This document shows positions 7,399-14,570 of a DNA stretch of 16,533 nt, in pieces. Both the position numbers and the translations under genes were made by a program. Each line of letters begins with the position of its first letter. Position 1 is the first letter of the stretch. This stretch comes from Curvibacter sp. (lineage in GTDB: Bacteria; Pseudomonadota; Gammaproteobacteria; Burkholderiales; Burkholderiaceae_C), in assembly GCA_003500955.1 (NCBI GenBank), contig DNQP01000278.1, positions 6,168 to 22,700 of the forward strand, written 5' to 3'. The notes under the pieces are model-generated. The model made no database searches, had not been told where the DNA came from, and saw nothing but the letters and a program-made list of their open reading frames with translations.

Positions 7399-7446
7399 GT
7401 CCCGCTGCATCGCGCTGTGTGCCCCATCCCAACCAGGCAACACACC

Positions 7447-8547
7447 ATGCACGCCTCACCCGCCACGCCACCGGTTTCGCGCATGGCCCGCATCGCCCGG
7501 GCCCGCCAGCTCGCCATGCAGGACGGCACGCCGCTGGCCGGTGGCCTGGTCGAGCCCTGGATCGCGCAGAGCTGGCAACGCTGCCTCACGCAAGGCCTGC
7601 GTCCGCAGCAATCCGTGCATTTCGAGGCCGTCTCGGCCAATGTCATGCGCCAGGCGGCCGAGGCCAACCGTACGCTCGTTCAAGCCGCGCGCCCCATCCT
7701 CAAGCAGCTCGGCCATGCATTGGCCGAGACGCGCTACTTTGCCATCCTCACCAACCACGAGGGCGTGGTCATCGATACCGACGGCCCCATCGACCGCAGC
7801 GACAGCCGCGCGGCCGTGATCACCCGTGTGGGTGTGGACCTGTCGGAAAAAAGCGTGGGCACCACCGCCATCGGTGCGGCGCTGCGCGAGCTGCAGCCTG
7901 TCTGGCTGCACCGCGGCGAGCACTTCTTCAACGACACCGCGGTCTACAGCTGCGCCGGCGCCCCGCTCTTCGGGCCCGACGGCCGCTGCGTCGGCATGCT
8001 GGACCTCACGGGCGTGGAAGCGGCCGAGCGCCCGGAGCTGCGCCACCTGGCCACGCACGCCGCGCGCCGGATCGAAAATGCCCTGCTGCTGCAGCGCGCG
8101 CACCGCCTGCTGCTGCGCCTGAACTGGCCGGGCCTGCCCCTGGGCGACGACGCCGACGGCCTGATCACGCTCGATGCCGACGGCCTGGTCTGCGCCGCCA
8201 ACCGCGCCGCGCGCCAGCTGCTGCCCATGCTCAACACCCAGGGCATGGAGCTCCACGGGCGCGACCTCTTCGCCATGCCCTGGGAGACCCTGTTCGATCA
8301 GGCGCGGCGCGGTGAGGTCATCGAAATTCCGCTGTGGTCCGGCCTGCGCCTGCAGGCCCATCCCCTGCTCGCTGGCGGCAAGCCCGGCAGCCCCCGCAGC
8401 AGCGGCCCCACCCTGCCGCTGCGTGACGTGGAGACCGGCTTGATCCGCAAGGCCGTGGAAGATGCCCGCGGCAACGTGGCCCAGGCCGCGCGCAACCTGG
8501 GCATCAGCCGCGCCACGGTCTACCGCAAGCTCGGGCAGCGCGGCTGA
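7447..8547 (+). CDS. AcoR-like transcriptional regulator: GAF and PAS-like sensor regions with Fis-type HTH, no AAA+ domain
   Basis: A 366-aa cytoplasmic regulator resembling the sensor and DNA-binding ends of AcoR-type enhancer-binding proteins. Residues about 35-215 match the AcoR N-terminal/GAF region (VEPWIAQSWQRCLTQGLRP at 35-53, then LSEKSVGTTAIGAAL and CAGAPLFGPDGRCVGMLDLTG). Residues about 234-310 look PAS-like (GLITLDADGLVCAANRAARQLL). Residues 326-366 form a Fis-type HTH_8 (LIRKAVEDARGNVAQAARNL then GISRATVYRKL). The central AAA+ module with Walker A/B and the GAFTGA loop is absent: the PAS-like segment runs into the HTH through a short Gly/Ser/Pro linker (about 309-325). Reading is continuous, so this is an architecture and not a visible frameshift. 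Divergent position next to aorA makes it the likely aor regulator. The start at 7447 is chosen because the conserved N-terminal region follows it; ATG 7483 is an alternative. Confidence 0.85.
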   Translation: MHASPATPPVSRMARIARARQLAMQDGTPLAGGLVEPWIAQSWQRCLTQGLRPQQSVHFEAVSANVMRQAAEANRTLVQAARPILKQLGHALAETRYFAILTNHEGVVIDTDGPIDRSDSRAAVITRVGVDLSEKSVGTTAIGAALRELQPVWLHRGEHFFNDTAVYSCAGAPLFGPDGRCVGMLDLTGVEAAERPELRHLATHAARRIENALLLQRAHRLLLRLNWPGLPLGDDADGLITLDADGLVCAANRAARQLLPMLNTQGMELHGRDLFAMPWETLFDQARRGEVIEIPLWSGLRLQAHPLLAGGKPGSPRSSGPTLPLRDVETGLIRKAVEDARGNVAQAARNLGISRATVYRKLGQRG

Positions 8548-8568
8548 ACGCCGCGCGCTTTCTTCCGC

Positions 8569-10683
8569 TCAGAGATCGAACTTCGCCGCCACGCGCAGCG
8601 TGCGCGGCGCGCCGGTGCTCAGCAGGGTTCCCCCTGCGGCCAGCCAGTAGTCCTTGTCCGTCAGGTTGTCGATATTGGCCTGCAGCGTCACCTTGTGCCC
8701 GTCCCACCGGGTGCGATAGCGCGCGCCGAGCGAGTAGGTGGTGTAGGACGACACGTAGGCCTGGTTGCGGTTGTTCACCGGGCGCTCGCCCACATGGTAG
8801 GCGCCGGCGTTGAACGACAGGCCGCTGACGTCCTGCAGGCGGTATTCACCAAACAGGCTGAGAGTCTGCCGCGGTGTGTTCTCCGGGGCCTTCCCGAGCT
8901 CTGCCGTGTTGCTCGAGCCGACCCGCACGATCTCGGGGTCCATCAGCAACGCCGAGCCCACCATGGCGAAGCGGGGACCGATCTCACCACTGGCACTGAG
9001 CTCGAGGCCACGGTAGCGCGTGAGTCCACCCACGATCCGGCTGGTCGCCGGCGTACCACCGGAGCGCACCTCGGTGGTCTGCGGACGCTCGATCTGGAAC
9101 AGGGCGGCCTGGGCCAGCACCTTGTTCCAGGCCCGCGTCTTCAGGCCCACTTCATACTGCTTGTTGACCGACGGCGGCAGGATCTCGCCCGCATTGAAGT
9201 ACACGTTGTTGACCACACCGGTCTCTTCGAGTCCTTCGAGATAGCTGGCATAGAGCGATGTATCCGCCCGGGGCTTGTACAGCACCGAGGCGTTGGGCGA
9301 CACCTTGCTGGCCGTGTAGCGCGTGGTGGTGGTCACACTGGTGTAGTCCGACGCCCGCAGGCCCGTCATCACCTGCCAGCGCGGGCTCAGCACCATGCGG
9401 TCGAAAACGTAGACGCCCTTGTCGTTGATCGACGAAATGCTGCCCGTTGTGGCGATCACGCGATCGATCGGGGCGATGTCCACCGGGTTGTAGTAGTTCT
9501 GCGCCACGGTCGCGCTGCTGCCGGCGGTGGTACCTGAATAGGCCCAGCGCTCGTTCTGGGTGTAACCCGCCGTCAGTTCGTGCTCCACCGCACCGGTGCG
9601 CAGGCGCCCCATGACTTCCACGCGCTGGTTGTTATTGACGAAACGGTTGCCGTTGTTGAACAGGATGGACAGATTGCCGTCGCCCGTCGCCAGGTTGCTG
9701 AAGGCGAACGAGGAATAGCGGCGGTCACGCACGGTCTCGGCACGCCCGGCTTCCAGCACCAGGGACCAGTCGTCGCTGAGCACCACATCACCACGCAGCA
9801 GATAGTTGGTCGCCTCGGCGCTGTAGCGCTGCCAGGAACCGGCCAGGTTGGTCTTGTTGTCTGGCAGCGGCGGCACGACGGCGACCCCGCCGACCGTGGG
9901 GACCGTGATCGCGGCCTGCTCGCTGACGTCCTTGCGGTAGTGCTCGACATCGGCCTTGAGCGTGAAGCGGCGGTTGACCTTCCAGTCGTAGGCGGCCGAG
10001 ACCAGCTGGCGATCGCCGTCGTAGTTGCTGATGCCGGTCTCCTGCTTGCCCGCCACGGCATTGAGGCGCAGGCCCATGCTGTCATCCTCGCCGAAGCGGC
10101 GCCCGATGTCCACGTGGGCGTCGACGCCACCATGGTTGTTGACCGAAGTCGCCAGGCTGGTCACCGGCGTGCTGCCCGCGCGTTTGGTCACGAAGTTGAC
10201 CACCCCGCTGGGCGGCACAAGGCCGTAGTACAGCGAGGAGGCGCCCTTGAGCACCTCGACCCGCTCCTTGTTCTCCAGCGGGGTGTCGATCAGGTTGATG
10301 ATGGGCAGGGAACCGTTGAGGCGGTAGTTGCCGCGGTTCTCCACGAGGATGCCGCGGATGGCGATGTTGTCGTAGGTCGAGTTGCCGATCTGCGCATGGG
10401 TCACACCGGCGGTGTTGCGCAAGGCGCCATGCAGGGTGTTCGTCCCCTGCGCGTCCAGCACCTCGCGGGTCAGTACGTTGTTGGTCAGCGGCACATCGAG
10501 CGGGTCCTGGTCGCGGAAGGCGCCGACCTGCACATTGCTGGAGGTGAAGCTGCCAACGGCGTCTGCAGCCACGGTCACCTCGCTCAGGGTGCCGCCCGCA
10601 GGGGCGGTCTGCGCCTGCACAGACAGACAGAGCGTGGCTGCAGCCAGCGCGAGCGGACGAAGGGTGGGCGTGAGCTTTCGCAT
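8569..10683 (-). CDS. TonB-dependent siderophore receptor (outer membrane)
   Basis: A 704-aa outer-membrane receptor that would import a ferric siderophore using TonB energy. Residues 1-24 are a signal peptide (basic MRKLTPTLRP, hydrophobic core, cleavage expected after VQA). A TonB-box-like LSEVTVAA follows at 33-40. The plug domain spans about residues 60-168, with LTREVLDAQGTNTLHGALRN, the DNIAIRGI motif and RVEVLKGASSLYYGLVPPSG. The rest is beta-barrel, ending RVAAKFDL. There is no N-terminal STN signalling domain, so it is not of the FecA/FpvA signalling type. The ATG at 10683 is chosen because the signal peptide starts there; upstream frame is antisense to the PepSY gene. No Shine-Dalgarno is obvious. 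It diverges from the PepSY gene over 51 bp containing a Fur-like palindrome, so iron repression is likely. The siderophore is unknown. Confidence 0.93.
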   Translation of the reverse strand: MRKLTPTLRPLALAAATLCLSVQAQTAPAGGTLSEVTVAADAVGSFTSSNVQVGAFRDQDPLDVPLTNNVLTREVLDAQGTNTLHGALRNTAGVTHAQIGNSTYDNIAIRGILVENRGNYRLNGSLPIINLIDTPLENKERVEVLKGASSLYYGLVPPSGVVNFVTKRAGSTPVTSLATSVNNHGGVDAHVDIGRRFGEDDSMGLRLNAVAGKQETGISNYDGDRQLVSAAYDWKVNRRFTLKADVEHYRKDVSEQAAITVPTVGGVAVVPPLPDNKTNLAGSWQRYSAEATNYLLRGDVVLSDDWSLVLEAGRAETVRDRRYSSFAFSNLATGDGNLSILFNNGNRFVNNNQRVEVMGRLRTGAVEHELTAGYTQNERWAYSGTTAGSSATVAQNYYNPVDIAPIDRVIATTGSISSINDKGVYVFDRMVLSPRWQVMTGLRASDYTSVTTTTRYTASKVSPNASVLYKPRADTSLYASYLEGLEETGVVNNVYFNAGEILPPSVNKQYEVGLKTRAWNKVLAQAALFQIERPQTTEVRSGGTPATSRIVGGLTRYRGLELSASGEIGPRFAMVGSALLMDPEIVRVGSSNTAELGKAPENTPRQTLSLFGEYRLQDVSGLSFNAGAYHVGERPVNNRNQAYVSSYTTYSLGARYRTRWDGHKVTLQANIDNLTDKDYWLAAGGTLLSTGAPRTLRVAAKFDL

Positions 10684-10710
10684 AGAATCGTTAAACAAAA
10701 GGTAAATAAC

Positions 10711-10726
10711 AATAATTCGTATTATT
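10711..10726. promoter_or_regulatory. Fur-box-like palindrome in the shared receptor/PepSY promoter region
   Basis: AATAAT (10711-10716) and ATTATT (10721-10726) are exact inverted arms around TCGT, within an AT-rich 51-bp spacer that stands out from the GC-rich surroundings. The preceding AATAAC at 10705-10710 extends the GATAAT-type hexamer pattern of Fur boxes, giving roughly 12 matches over 19 positions by eye. Its place between two iron-uptake genes makes Fur binding plausible; it has not been tested against a matrix. Confidence 0.5.
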
Positions 10727-10734
10727 TTACATAG

Positions 10735-11823
10735 ATGACCCCCCGACTCCGTCGTGTCTGGTTCCAGGCCCACACCTGGCTGGCCCTGTCCCTGGGCTGG
10801 CTGCTCGCTCTCAACGCCCTGCTCGGCGCCCTGCTCACCGTCGCCAAGCCGCTGGACCAGGGTTTCAATGCGCATCTCTTCGTACAGTCGGGCCCGGCCG
10901 CAGAACAGCCGCCGGCCTCGCTGGAATCGCTGCGCACCCGGCTGACGGCCGAGTTCGGCGCCGGAACCAACCTCACGCTGCGACCGCCGCGTGTCCCGGG
11001 CGAAAGCCTGCGCGCCTATGTCTCCGGTCCCTGGGACGGCATCGTTTACTACGACGACACGGGCCGAGAGCTTGGCCGCCGCGGTGACACCGAGGGCCTG
11101 CACAACCTGCTGTTCGAGCTGCACAGCACCGTGCTGCTGGGAGACGCCGGCCGCGCCCTGCTCGCCTTCGTCGCACTGAGCTACCTGCTGCTGCTGCTCA
11201 GTGGCCTGGTGCTGTGGTCGCCGCCACGCTGGCCGCCGAACCTGAAGATCCGCCTGCGGCGTGGCTGGCACCCTGCGCTCTATGACCTGCACCGCACGGC
11301 GGGCGCCGTGCTGGGTCTGCTCATCGCCATCAGCGTGGCCACCGGCGCCTACATGGCCTGGCCGCCGCTGCGTGGGGCCGTGAGCAGCCTGGCTGGCGAC
11401 ACGCAGGTCAAGCCTCCGCCCGTACCCAAGGAAAGCGTCCAGCTCCCGCGCCGGCCGCTGGACGAGCTGGTCGCGACCGCGCGGACACGCTTTCCCGGCG
11501 CGATGGTGGGCTATGTGCAGGTCCCCGGGCGGGAGGGCCAGGCGGTGCGCGTGCGCTTCAAGGTCGAGGACGACCGCCACCCCAATGGCCTGAGCTCGGT
11601 CTGGCTCAATCCCTACACGGGTGAAGTCCTGTCCACCTACCGCTGGAATGAACTGGACACGGGCAGCCGCATCATCACCGTCATCTACCCCCTGCACACC
11701 GGCGAGCTCGGCGGCACGCCACTCACCGTGCTGGTGGGCCTGGGAGGGCTCGTGCTGGCCGGACTGGGCATCAGCGGGCTGTGGCTCTGGACCCGTCGCA
11801 CCTGGCCGCCGACCCGTCGCTGA
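10735..11823 (+). CDS. PepSY-associated TM-helix protein (PiuB-like), probably siderophore/iron uptake accessory
   Basis: A 362-aa inner-membrane protein of the PepSY_TM family, often found beside TonB-dependent siderophore receptors and thought to reduce or release iron from imported siderophores. Membrane helices are visible at about residues 12-36, 141-161, 188-209 and 329-352, with two large periplasmic segments between. Conserved histidines include H13, H123, H130, H186 (in YDLHRTAGAV) and H321 (in YPLHTGELGG), matching the usual family pattern, and the PepSY-like SVWLNPYTGEVLSTY lies at 288-302. The start at 10735 is certain to within the first helix: an in-frame TAG precedes it directly and no other ATG precedes helix 1. 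There is no Shine-Dalgarno. It is divergent from the receptor and convergent with the CDF gene, with a 12-bp gap to the latter. Confidence 0.88.
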   Translation: MTPRLRRVWFQAHTWLALSLGWLLALNALLGALLTVAKPLDQGFNAHLFVQSGPAAEQPPASLESLRTRLTAEFGAGTNLTLRPPRVPGESLRAYVSGPWDGIVYYDDTGRELGRRGDTEGLHNLLFELHSTVLLGDAGRALLAFVALSYLLLLLSGLVLWSPPRWPPNLKIRLRRGWHPALYDLHRTAGAVLGLLIAISVATGAYMAWPPLRGAVSSLAGDTQVKPPPVPKESVQLPRRPLDELVATARTRFPGAMVGYVQVPGREGQAVRVRFKVEDDRHPNGLSSVWLNPYTGEVLSTYRWNELDTGSRIITVIYPLHTGELGGTPLTVLVGLGGLVLAGLGISGLWLWTRRTWPPTRR

Positions 11824-11835
11824 CCGCCCCACCCC

Positions 11836-12465
11836 TCACCACGCATGGCTGCGCATCTCCGCCCTCGCCTGTCGCACCACAGGCCAGGCCGCGGTGAGTG
11901 CGAGCGTGGCCATGAGGGCCGCCACCAGGAGGTCAGGCCAGGCGCTGCCGCTGCCGAACACCCCCAGTGCCGCAGCGGCCACGGCCAGATTGCCGATGGC
12001 ATCGTTGCGGCTGCACAGCCAGACCGAACGCATGTTCGCGTCACCCTCACGCCAGGCGTAGAGCATCACGGCCACCGTCACATTGGCCGCCAGCGCCAGC
12101 GCGGCGATCAGGCCCATGGTCAGAGGCTCGGGCGGTATGCCGTGCAGCAGCGCCCAGACCGTGCGGCCCAGTACGAACACGCCGAACAAGCCCATGCTCA
12201 GGCCTTTGAGCAGGGCAGCCCGGGCGCGCCAGAGCAGGCCCATGCCCAGCACCGCCAGTGAGAGGCCGTAGTTCACGGCGTCACCGAAGAAGTCCACCGC
12301 ATCGGCCAGCAGCGAGACCGAGCCGCTGCTCAAGCCGCCGGCGACCTCCACGCCGAACATCGCGGCGTTGATGAGCAGCGCGGCCCAGAGCACGCGGCGG
12401 TAGCGCGGATCGGACAGGGCCGCGGGATGGCGGTGGTCGTGCGAATGATGGCTGTGTGCGCGCAT
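11836..12465 (-). CDS. Short cation diffusion facilitator (CDF) family metal transporter without C-terminal domain
   Basis: A 209-aa inner-membrane protein of the CDF fold, probably exporting a divalent metal such as Zn, Cd or Co by proton antiport. It opens with a metal-binding-type histidine stretch (HSHHSHDHRH, residues 4-13) and has about six hydrophobic helices. Helix 2 carries LLADAVDFFGDAVNYG, where D58-xxx-D62 matches the DxxxD site of YiiP. Helix 5 reads SRNDAIGNLAV, giving D155-xxx-N159 where the family usually has HxxxD. The protein stops right after helix 6 and lacks the roughly 90-residue cytoplasmic C-terminal domain of typical CDFs of about 300 aa. The start at 12465 follows AAGGA (12476-12480), and the gene lies behind a MerR-type promoter, indicating metal induction by the nearby CadR-like regulator. 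Metal specificity is inferred. Confidence 0.85.
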   Translation of the reverse strand: MRAHSHHSHDHRHPAALSDPRYRRVLWAALLINAAMFGVEVAGGLSSGSVSLLADAVDFFGDAVNYGLSLAVLGMGLLWRARAALLKGLSMGLFGVFVLGRTVWALLHGIPPEPLTMGLIAALALAANVTVAVMLYAWREGDANMRSVWLCSRNDAIGNLAVAAAALGVFGSGSAWPDLLVAALMATLALTAAWPVVRQARAEMRSHAW

Positions 12466-12494
12466 GGTGCGGGGGTCCTTGTGAAGATGAGGGC

Positions 12495-12525
12495 ATTGGA
12501 AACCCTGTAGCCACTCCAGAGTCAA
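12495..12525 (-). promoter_or_regulatory. MerR/CadR-type operator-promoter driving the CDF gene
   Basis: Read on the minus strand, the -35 TTGACT (12520-12525) and -10 TCCAAT (12495-12500) are separated by 19 bp, the long spacer typical of MerR-activated promoters. Between and overlapping them is the imperfect dyad ACTCTGGAG-TGG-CTACAGGGT (12502-12522), with 7 of 9 arm positions paired, closely resembling operators of CadR, PbrR and ZntR. The CDF ribosome-binding site follows downstream at 12476-12480. The regulator gene at 12914 is the obvious partner. Confidence 0.8.
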
Positions 12526-12564
12526 GCCCTTATCATCCGAAAGCCATTCCAACACCGACGCCCC

Positions 12565-12903
12565 ATGCTCGACTTCCTGCGCCTCAGCGCGCTCTTCATC
12601 GTCACCGCCCTGGCCGAGATCGTGGGCTGTTACCTGCCCTGGCTCGTACTCGTGCAGGGCCGCAGCGCCTGGCTGCTGCTGCCGGCCGCGCTCGCGCTGG
12701 CCCTCTTCGCCTGGCTGCTGACCCTGCATCCCACGGCGGCGGGCCGCACCTACGCGGCCTATGGCGGCGTCTACGTGGTCATGGCCCTGCTCTGGCTCTG
12801 GCGCGTGGACGGCGTCATGCCCACACGCTGGGACCTGCTGGGCGGCACCATCTGCCTGCTGGGCATGGCGCTGATCGCGCTCCAGCCGCGCCCGGCCGCC
12901 TGA
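12565..12903 (+). CDS. ynfA: YnfA family (UPF0060) small inner-membrane protein
   Basis: A 112-aa, very hydrophobic protein with four predicted membrane helices, matching the size and layout of the UPF0060/YnfA family. Family features seen are the early [11 protein letters not shown] segment (residues 17-27), the centre [23 protein letters not shown] (about 55-77) and [17 protein letters not shown] near the end. YnfA proteins are small-multidrug-resistance-like membrane proteins whose cellular role is only partly defined; drug or cation export has been suggested. The gene is in front of, and probably co-transcribed with, the CadR-like regulator (10 bp between stop and start) and diverges from the CDF gene. 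This context suggests involvement in metal tolerance, which is inference. There is no clear Shine-Dalgarno ahead of 12565. Confidence 0.9.
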   Translation: MLDFLRLSALFIVTALAEIVGCYLPWLVLVQGRSAWLLLPAALALALFAWLLTLHPTAAGRTYAAYGGVYVVMALLWLWRVDGVMPTRWDLLGGTICLLGMALIALQPRPAA

Positions 12904-12913
12904 AGGAATGCCC

Positions 12914-13354
12914 ATGAAGATCGGTGAACTCGCCCGCGCCGCCCAGACGCCCGTGGAGACCATCCGCTACTACGAACGCGAAGGCCTGCTGCCGGCACCA
13001 CCGCGCAGCGCGGGCAACTACCGTCTCTACGGCGACACGCATCGGCAACGCCTGGCCTTCATCCGCCACTGCCGCGGCCTGGACATGACGCTGGACGAAG
13101 TGCGCCTGCTGCTGCAGGTGCGCGACGACCCGCAAGGCCGCTGCGAGGCGGCCGACGCGCTGCTCGATGCGCACATCGCCCACGTCGGCGCGCGCATCCG
13201 CGAGCTGCGCGACCTGCAGAAAGAGCTGGGGGCGCTGCGCCAGCAGTGCGCCGGTGGGCAGGATGCGGCGCATTGCGGTGTGCTGCAGGGCCTGGCGCAG
13301 ACGCCCCGCCCCCGCAAACGGGCTGCCCATGTGCACGGGCCGCACGGGCACTGA
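12914..13354 (+). CDS. cadR: MerR-family heavy-metal-responsive regulator, CadR/PbrR-like
   Basis: A 146-aa dimeric metal sensor that would bend the CDF promoter when bound to Cd, Pb or Zn. The winged HTH is at residues 1-70 (MKIGELARAAQTPVETIRYY, EREGLLPAPPRSAGNYRLYG). A dimerisation helix follows (LDAHIAHVGARIRELRDLQKEL, about 84-105). Metal-type cysteines are at C77, C112 and C121; CadR has C77, C112 and C119, so the last loop is two residues longer here. The C-terminus is His-rich (HVHGPHGH, 139-146), as in CadR. The start at 12914 is preferred to the ATG at 12908, because AAGGA (12903-12907) is then 6 nt away and the cysteine numbering agrees with the family. The symbol is by resemblance; PbrR or ZntR-like sensing is possible. 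Confidence 0.88.
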   Translation: MKIGELARAAQTPVETIRYYEREGLLPAPPRSAGNYRLYGDTHRQRLAFIRHCRGLDMTLDEVRLLLQVRDDPQGRCEAADALLDAHIAHVGARIRELRDLQKELGALRQQCAGGQDAAHCGVLQGLAQTPRPRKRAAHVHGPHGH

Positions 13355-13424
13355 AACGCCGCGGGCGATGAAGGCCGCTGCGGCCGGGCAGGGGCTCGCC
13401 GCACCACACGCCGACGCAGCTGCC

Positions 13425-13436
13425 TAGAATAGGCGC
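13425..13436 (+). promoter_or_regulatory. Possible -10 element immediately before the diguanylate cyclase gene (leaderless-type)
   Basis: TAGAAT at 13425-13430 is a good -10 hexamer and ends 6 nt before the ATG at 13437, so transcription from it would begin at about the start codon. No clear -35 is visible 16-18 bp upstream, and only a weak AGG lies between, which could also serve as a short ribosome site. Inference from spacing. Confidence 0.35.
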
Positions 13437-14531
13437 ATGGCCTGGCTCAAGATCCCGTCCTTCAAGCGCCGCCCGGCGCCCGGCCTGCCCGCTCATGCGG
13501 ACGAAGCGGTCATGGGCTTCGAACCGCTCGCCGAACGCGCGCTGATCGCCGAAACCCTGCTGGCCAGTGCCGCGCGCCTCATGACAGGACGGCGCGAGCT
13601 GGAGCTGGTGCGCGGTGTCTGCGAAGCCATGTGCGAAGTCAGCGGGCACATCCGTCTGGCCTGGACCTGGTTTGGGGATGAGAACACCGAGACCATCCGG
13701 CCCCAGGCCTATGCGGGCAGCGCCAGCGACTATGCCGCCCGTCTCACCATCCAGCGCAACCTGCTGACCGAGTGGGGCCCGGCCTTCCGCACCCTGGGCG
13801 GTGATCAGCCGCAGGATTTCCATATTTCACGCTGGTCCCTCTTCGGTCCCTGGCGCGAGGTGGCTCAGGCGCATGGGGTCCGCAGCGTGATGGCCGTGCC
13901 CCTGAAATCGAGCTTCAGCGGCATGGGCGGGCTCTTCGTGATCTACGCCGACCAGCCGGACTATTTCCGTGACGTGGGCGAGAGCCTGTTCATGGCCATC
14001 GGCGAACTGTTCTCCTCGGTGCTCACGGCCTCGGCTGAACGCGCGGCCCTGGAGCAGGCGGCCAATCACGACGCGCTGACCGGCGTGCTCAACCGCCACG
14101 CCCTGCCCATCCTGGAGCGCCGCATGGTGCGCCGCTCGCTGTTCGACCCGCAGTCCTACGTGCTGCTGATCGACGTGGACCACTTCAAGGCCATCAACGA
14201 CACCCTGGGCCACGCCCGGGGCGACGAGGTGCTGCGCGGCATCGCCCTGACCCTGCGCAACACCCTGCGCCGTGACGACAGCGTGATGCGCTGGGGCGGC
14301 GAGGAGTTCCTCGTCTGCCTGCCCAACACGCGGCGCGAGGACGCCCTGGTGGTGGCCGAGAAGCTGCGCCTGGCCGTCGCCGGCATGGGCGGCAGCCAGG
14401 CCATCACCGTCTCGATCGGCATCAGCGAGGTGCTGGCCGATCGCGCCCTGAGCGCCACCATCGAGATCGCCGACCAGGCCCTGCTACAGGCCAAGTCCAG
14501 CGGACGCAACTGCGTCATCTACCGGGTCTGA
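13437..14531 (+). CDS. GAF-GGDEF diguanylate cyclase
   Basis: A 364-aa cytoplasmic enzyme that should make cyclic di-GMP from two GTP. Residues about 40-200 form a GAF-like sensor region (VCEAMCEVSGHIRLAWTWFG, then GVRSVMAVPLKSSFSGMGG and FVIYADQPDYF). Residues about 205-364 form the GGDEF domain: HDALTGVLNRHALPILERR at 211-229, metal/substrate segment DVDHFKAINDTLGH at 246-259, and catalytic GGEEF at 287-291. The allosteric inhibitory I-site RxxD is present as R278-x-x-D281, exactly 5 residues before GGEEF, so product inhibition is expected. No EAL domain, signal peptide or membrane helix is seen. It probably has its own promoter, since 82 bp separate it from cadR. The input ligand is unknown. 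Confidence 0.93.
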   Translation: MAWLKIPSFKRRPAPGLPAHADEAVMGFEPLAERALIAETLLASAARLMTGRRELELVRGVCEAMCEVSGHIRLAWTWFGDENTETIRPQAYAGSASDYAARLTIQRNLLTEWGPAFRTLGGDQPQDFHISRWSLFGPWREVAQAHGVRSVMAVPLKSSFSGMGGLFVIYADQPDYFRDVGESLFMAIGELFSSVLTASAERAALEQAANHDALTGVLNRHALPILERRMVRRSLFDPQSYVLLIDVDHFKAINDTLGHARGDEVLRGIALTLRNTLRRDDSVMRWGGEEFLVCLPNTRREDALVVAEKLRLAVAGMGGSQAITVSIGISEVLADRALSATIEIADQALLQAKSSGRNCVIYRV

Positions 14532-14570
14532 GGCAGCAGCCGCCCGCCCGGCAGCGAATCCGCAAAAAGC

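Noticed and set aside
7387..7420. Inverted arms ACACAGC / GCTGTGT in the aor control region
   Set aside because: The 7-bp arms are 20 bp apart and overlap the weak sigma-54-like motif. Arms of this length at this distance are expected by chance; kept only as a note.
10684..11832. N-terminal extension of the TonB-dependent receptor frame to 11832
   Set aside because: The extension is antisense to the PepSY gene and would bury the signal peptide that begins at the ATG at 10683.
12466..12963. N-terminal extension of the CDF gene to 12963
   Set aside because: It would run antisense through ynfA and through the MerR-type promoter; ATG 12465 has its own ribosome site and begins the His-rich start.
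14532..14570. Possible bidirectional terminator between the converging diguanylate cyclase and GST genes
   Set aside because: No stable stem followed by a T-run (or A-run on the other strand) was found; the short AAAAA is not preceded by a hairpin.
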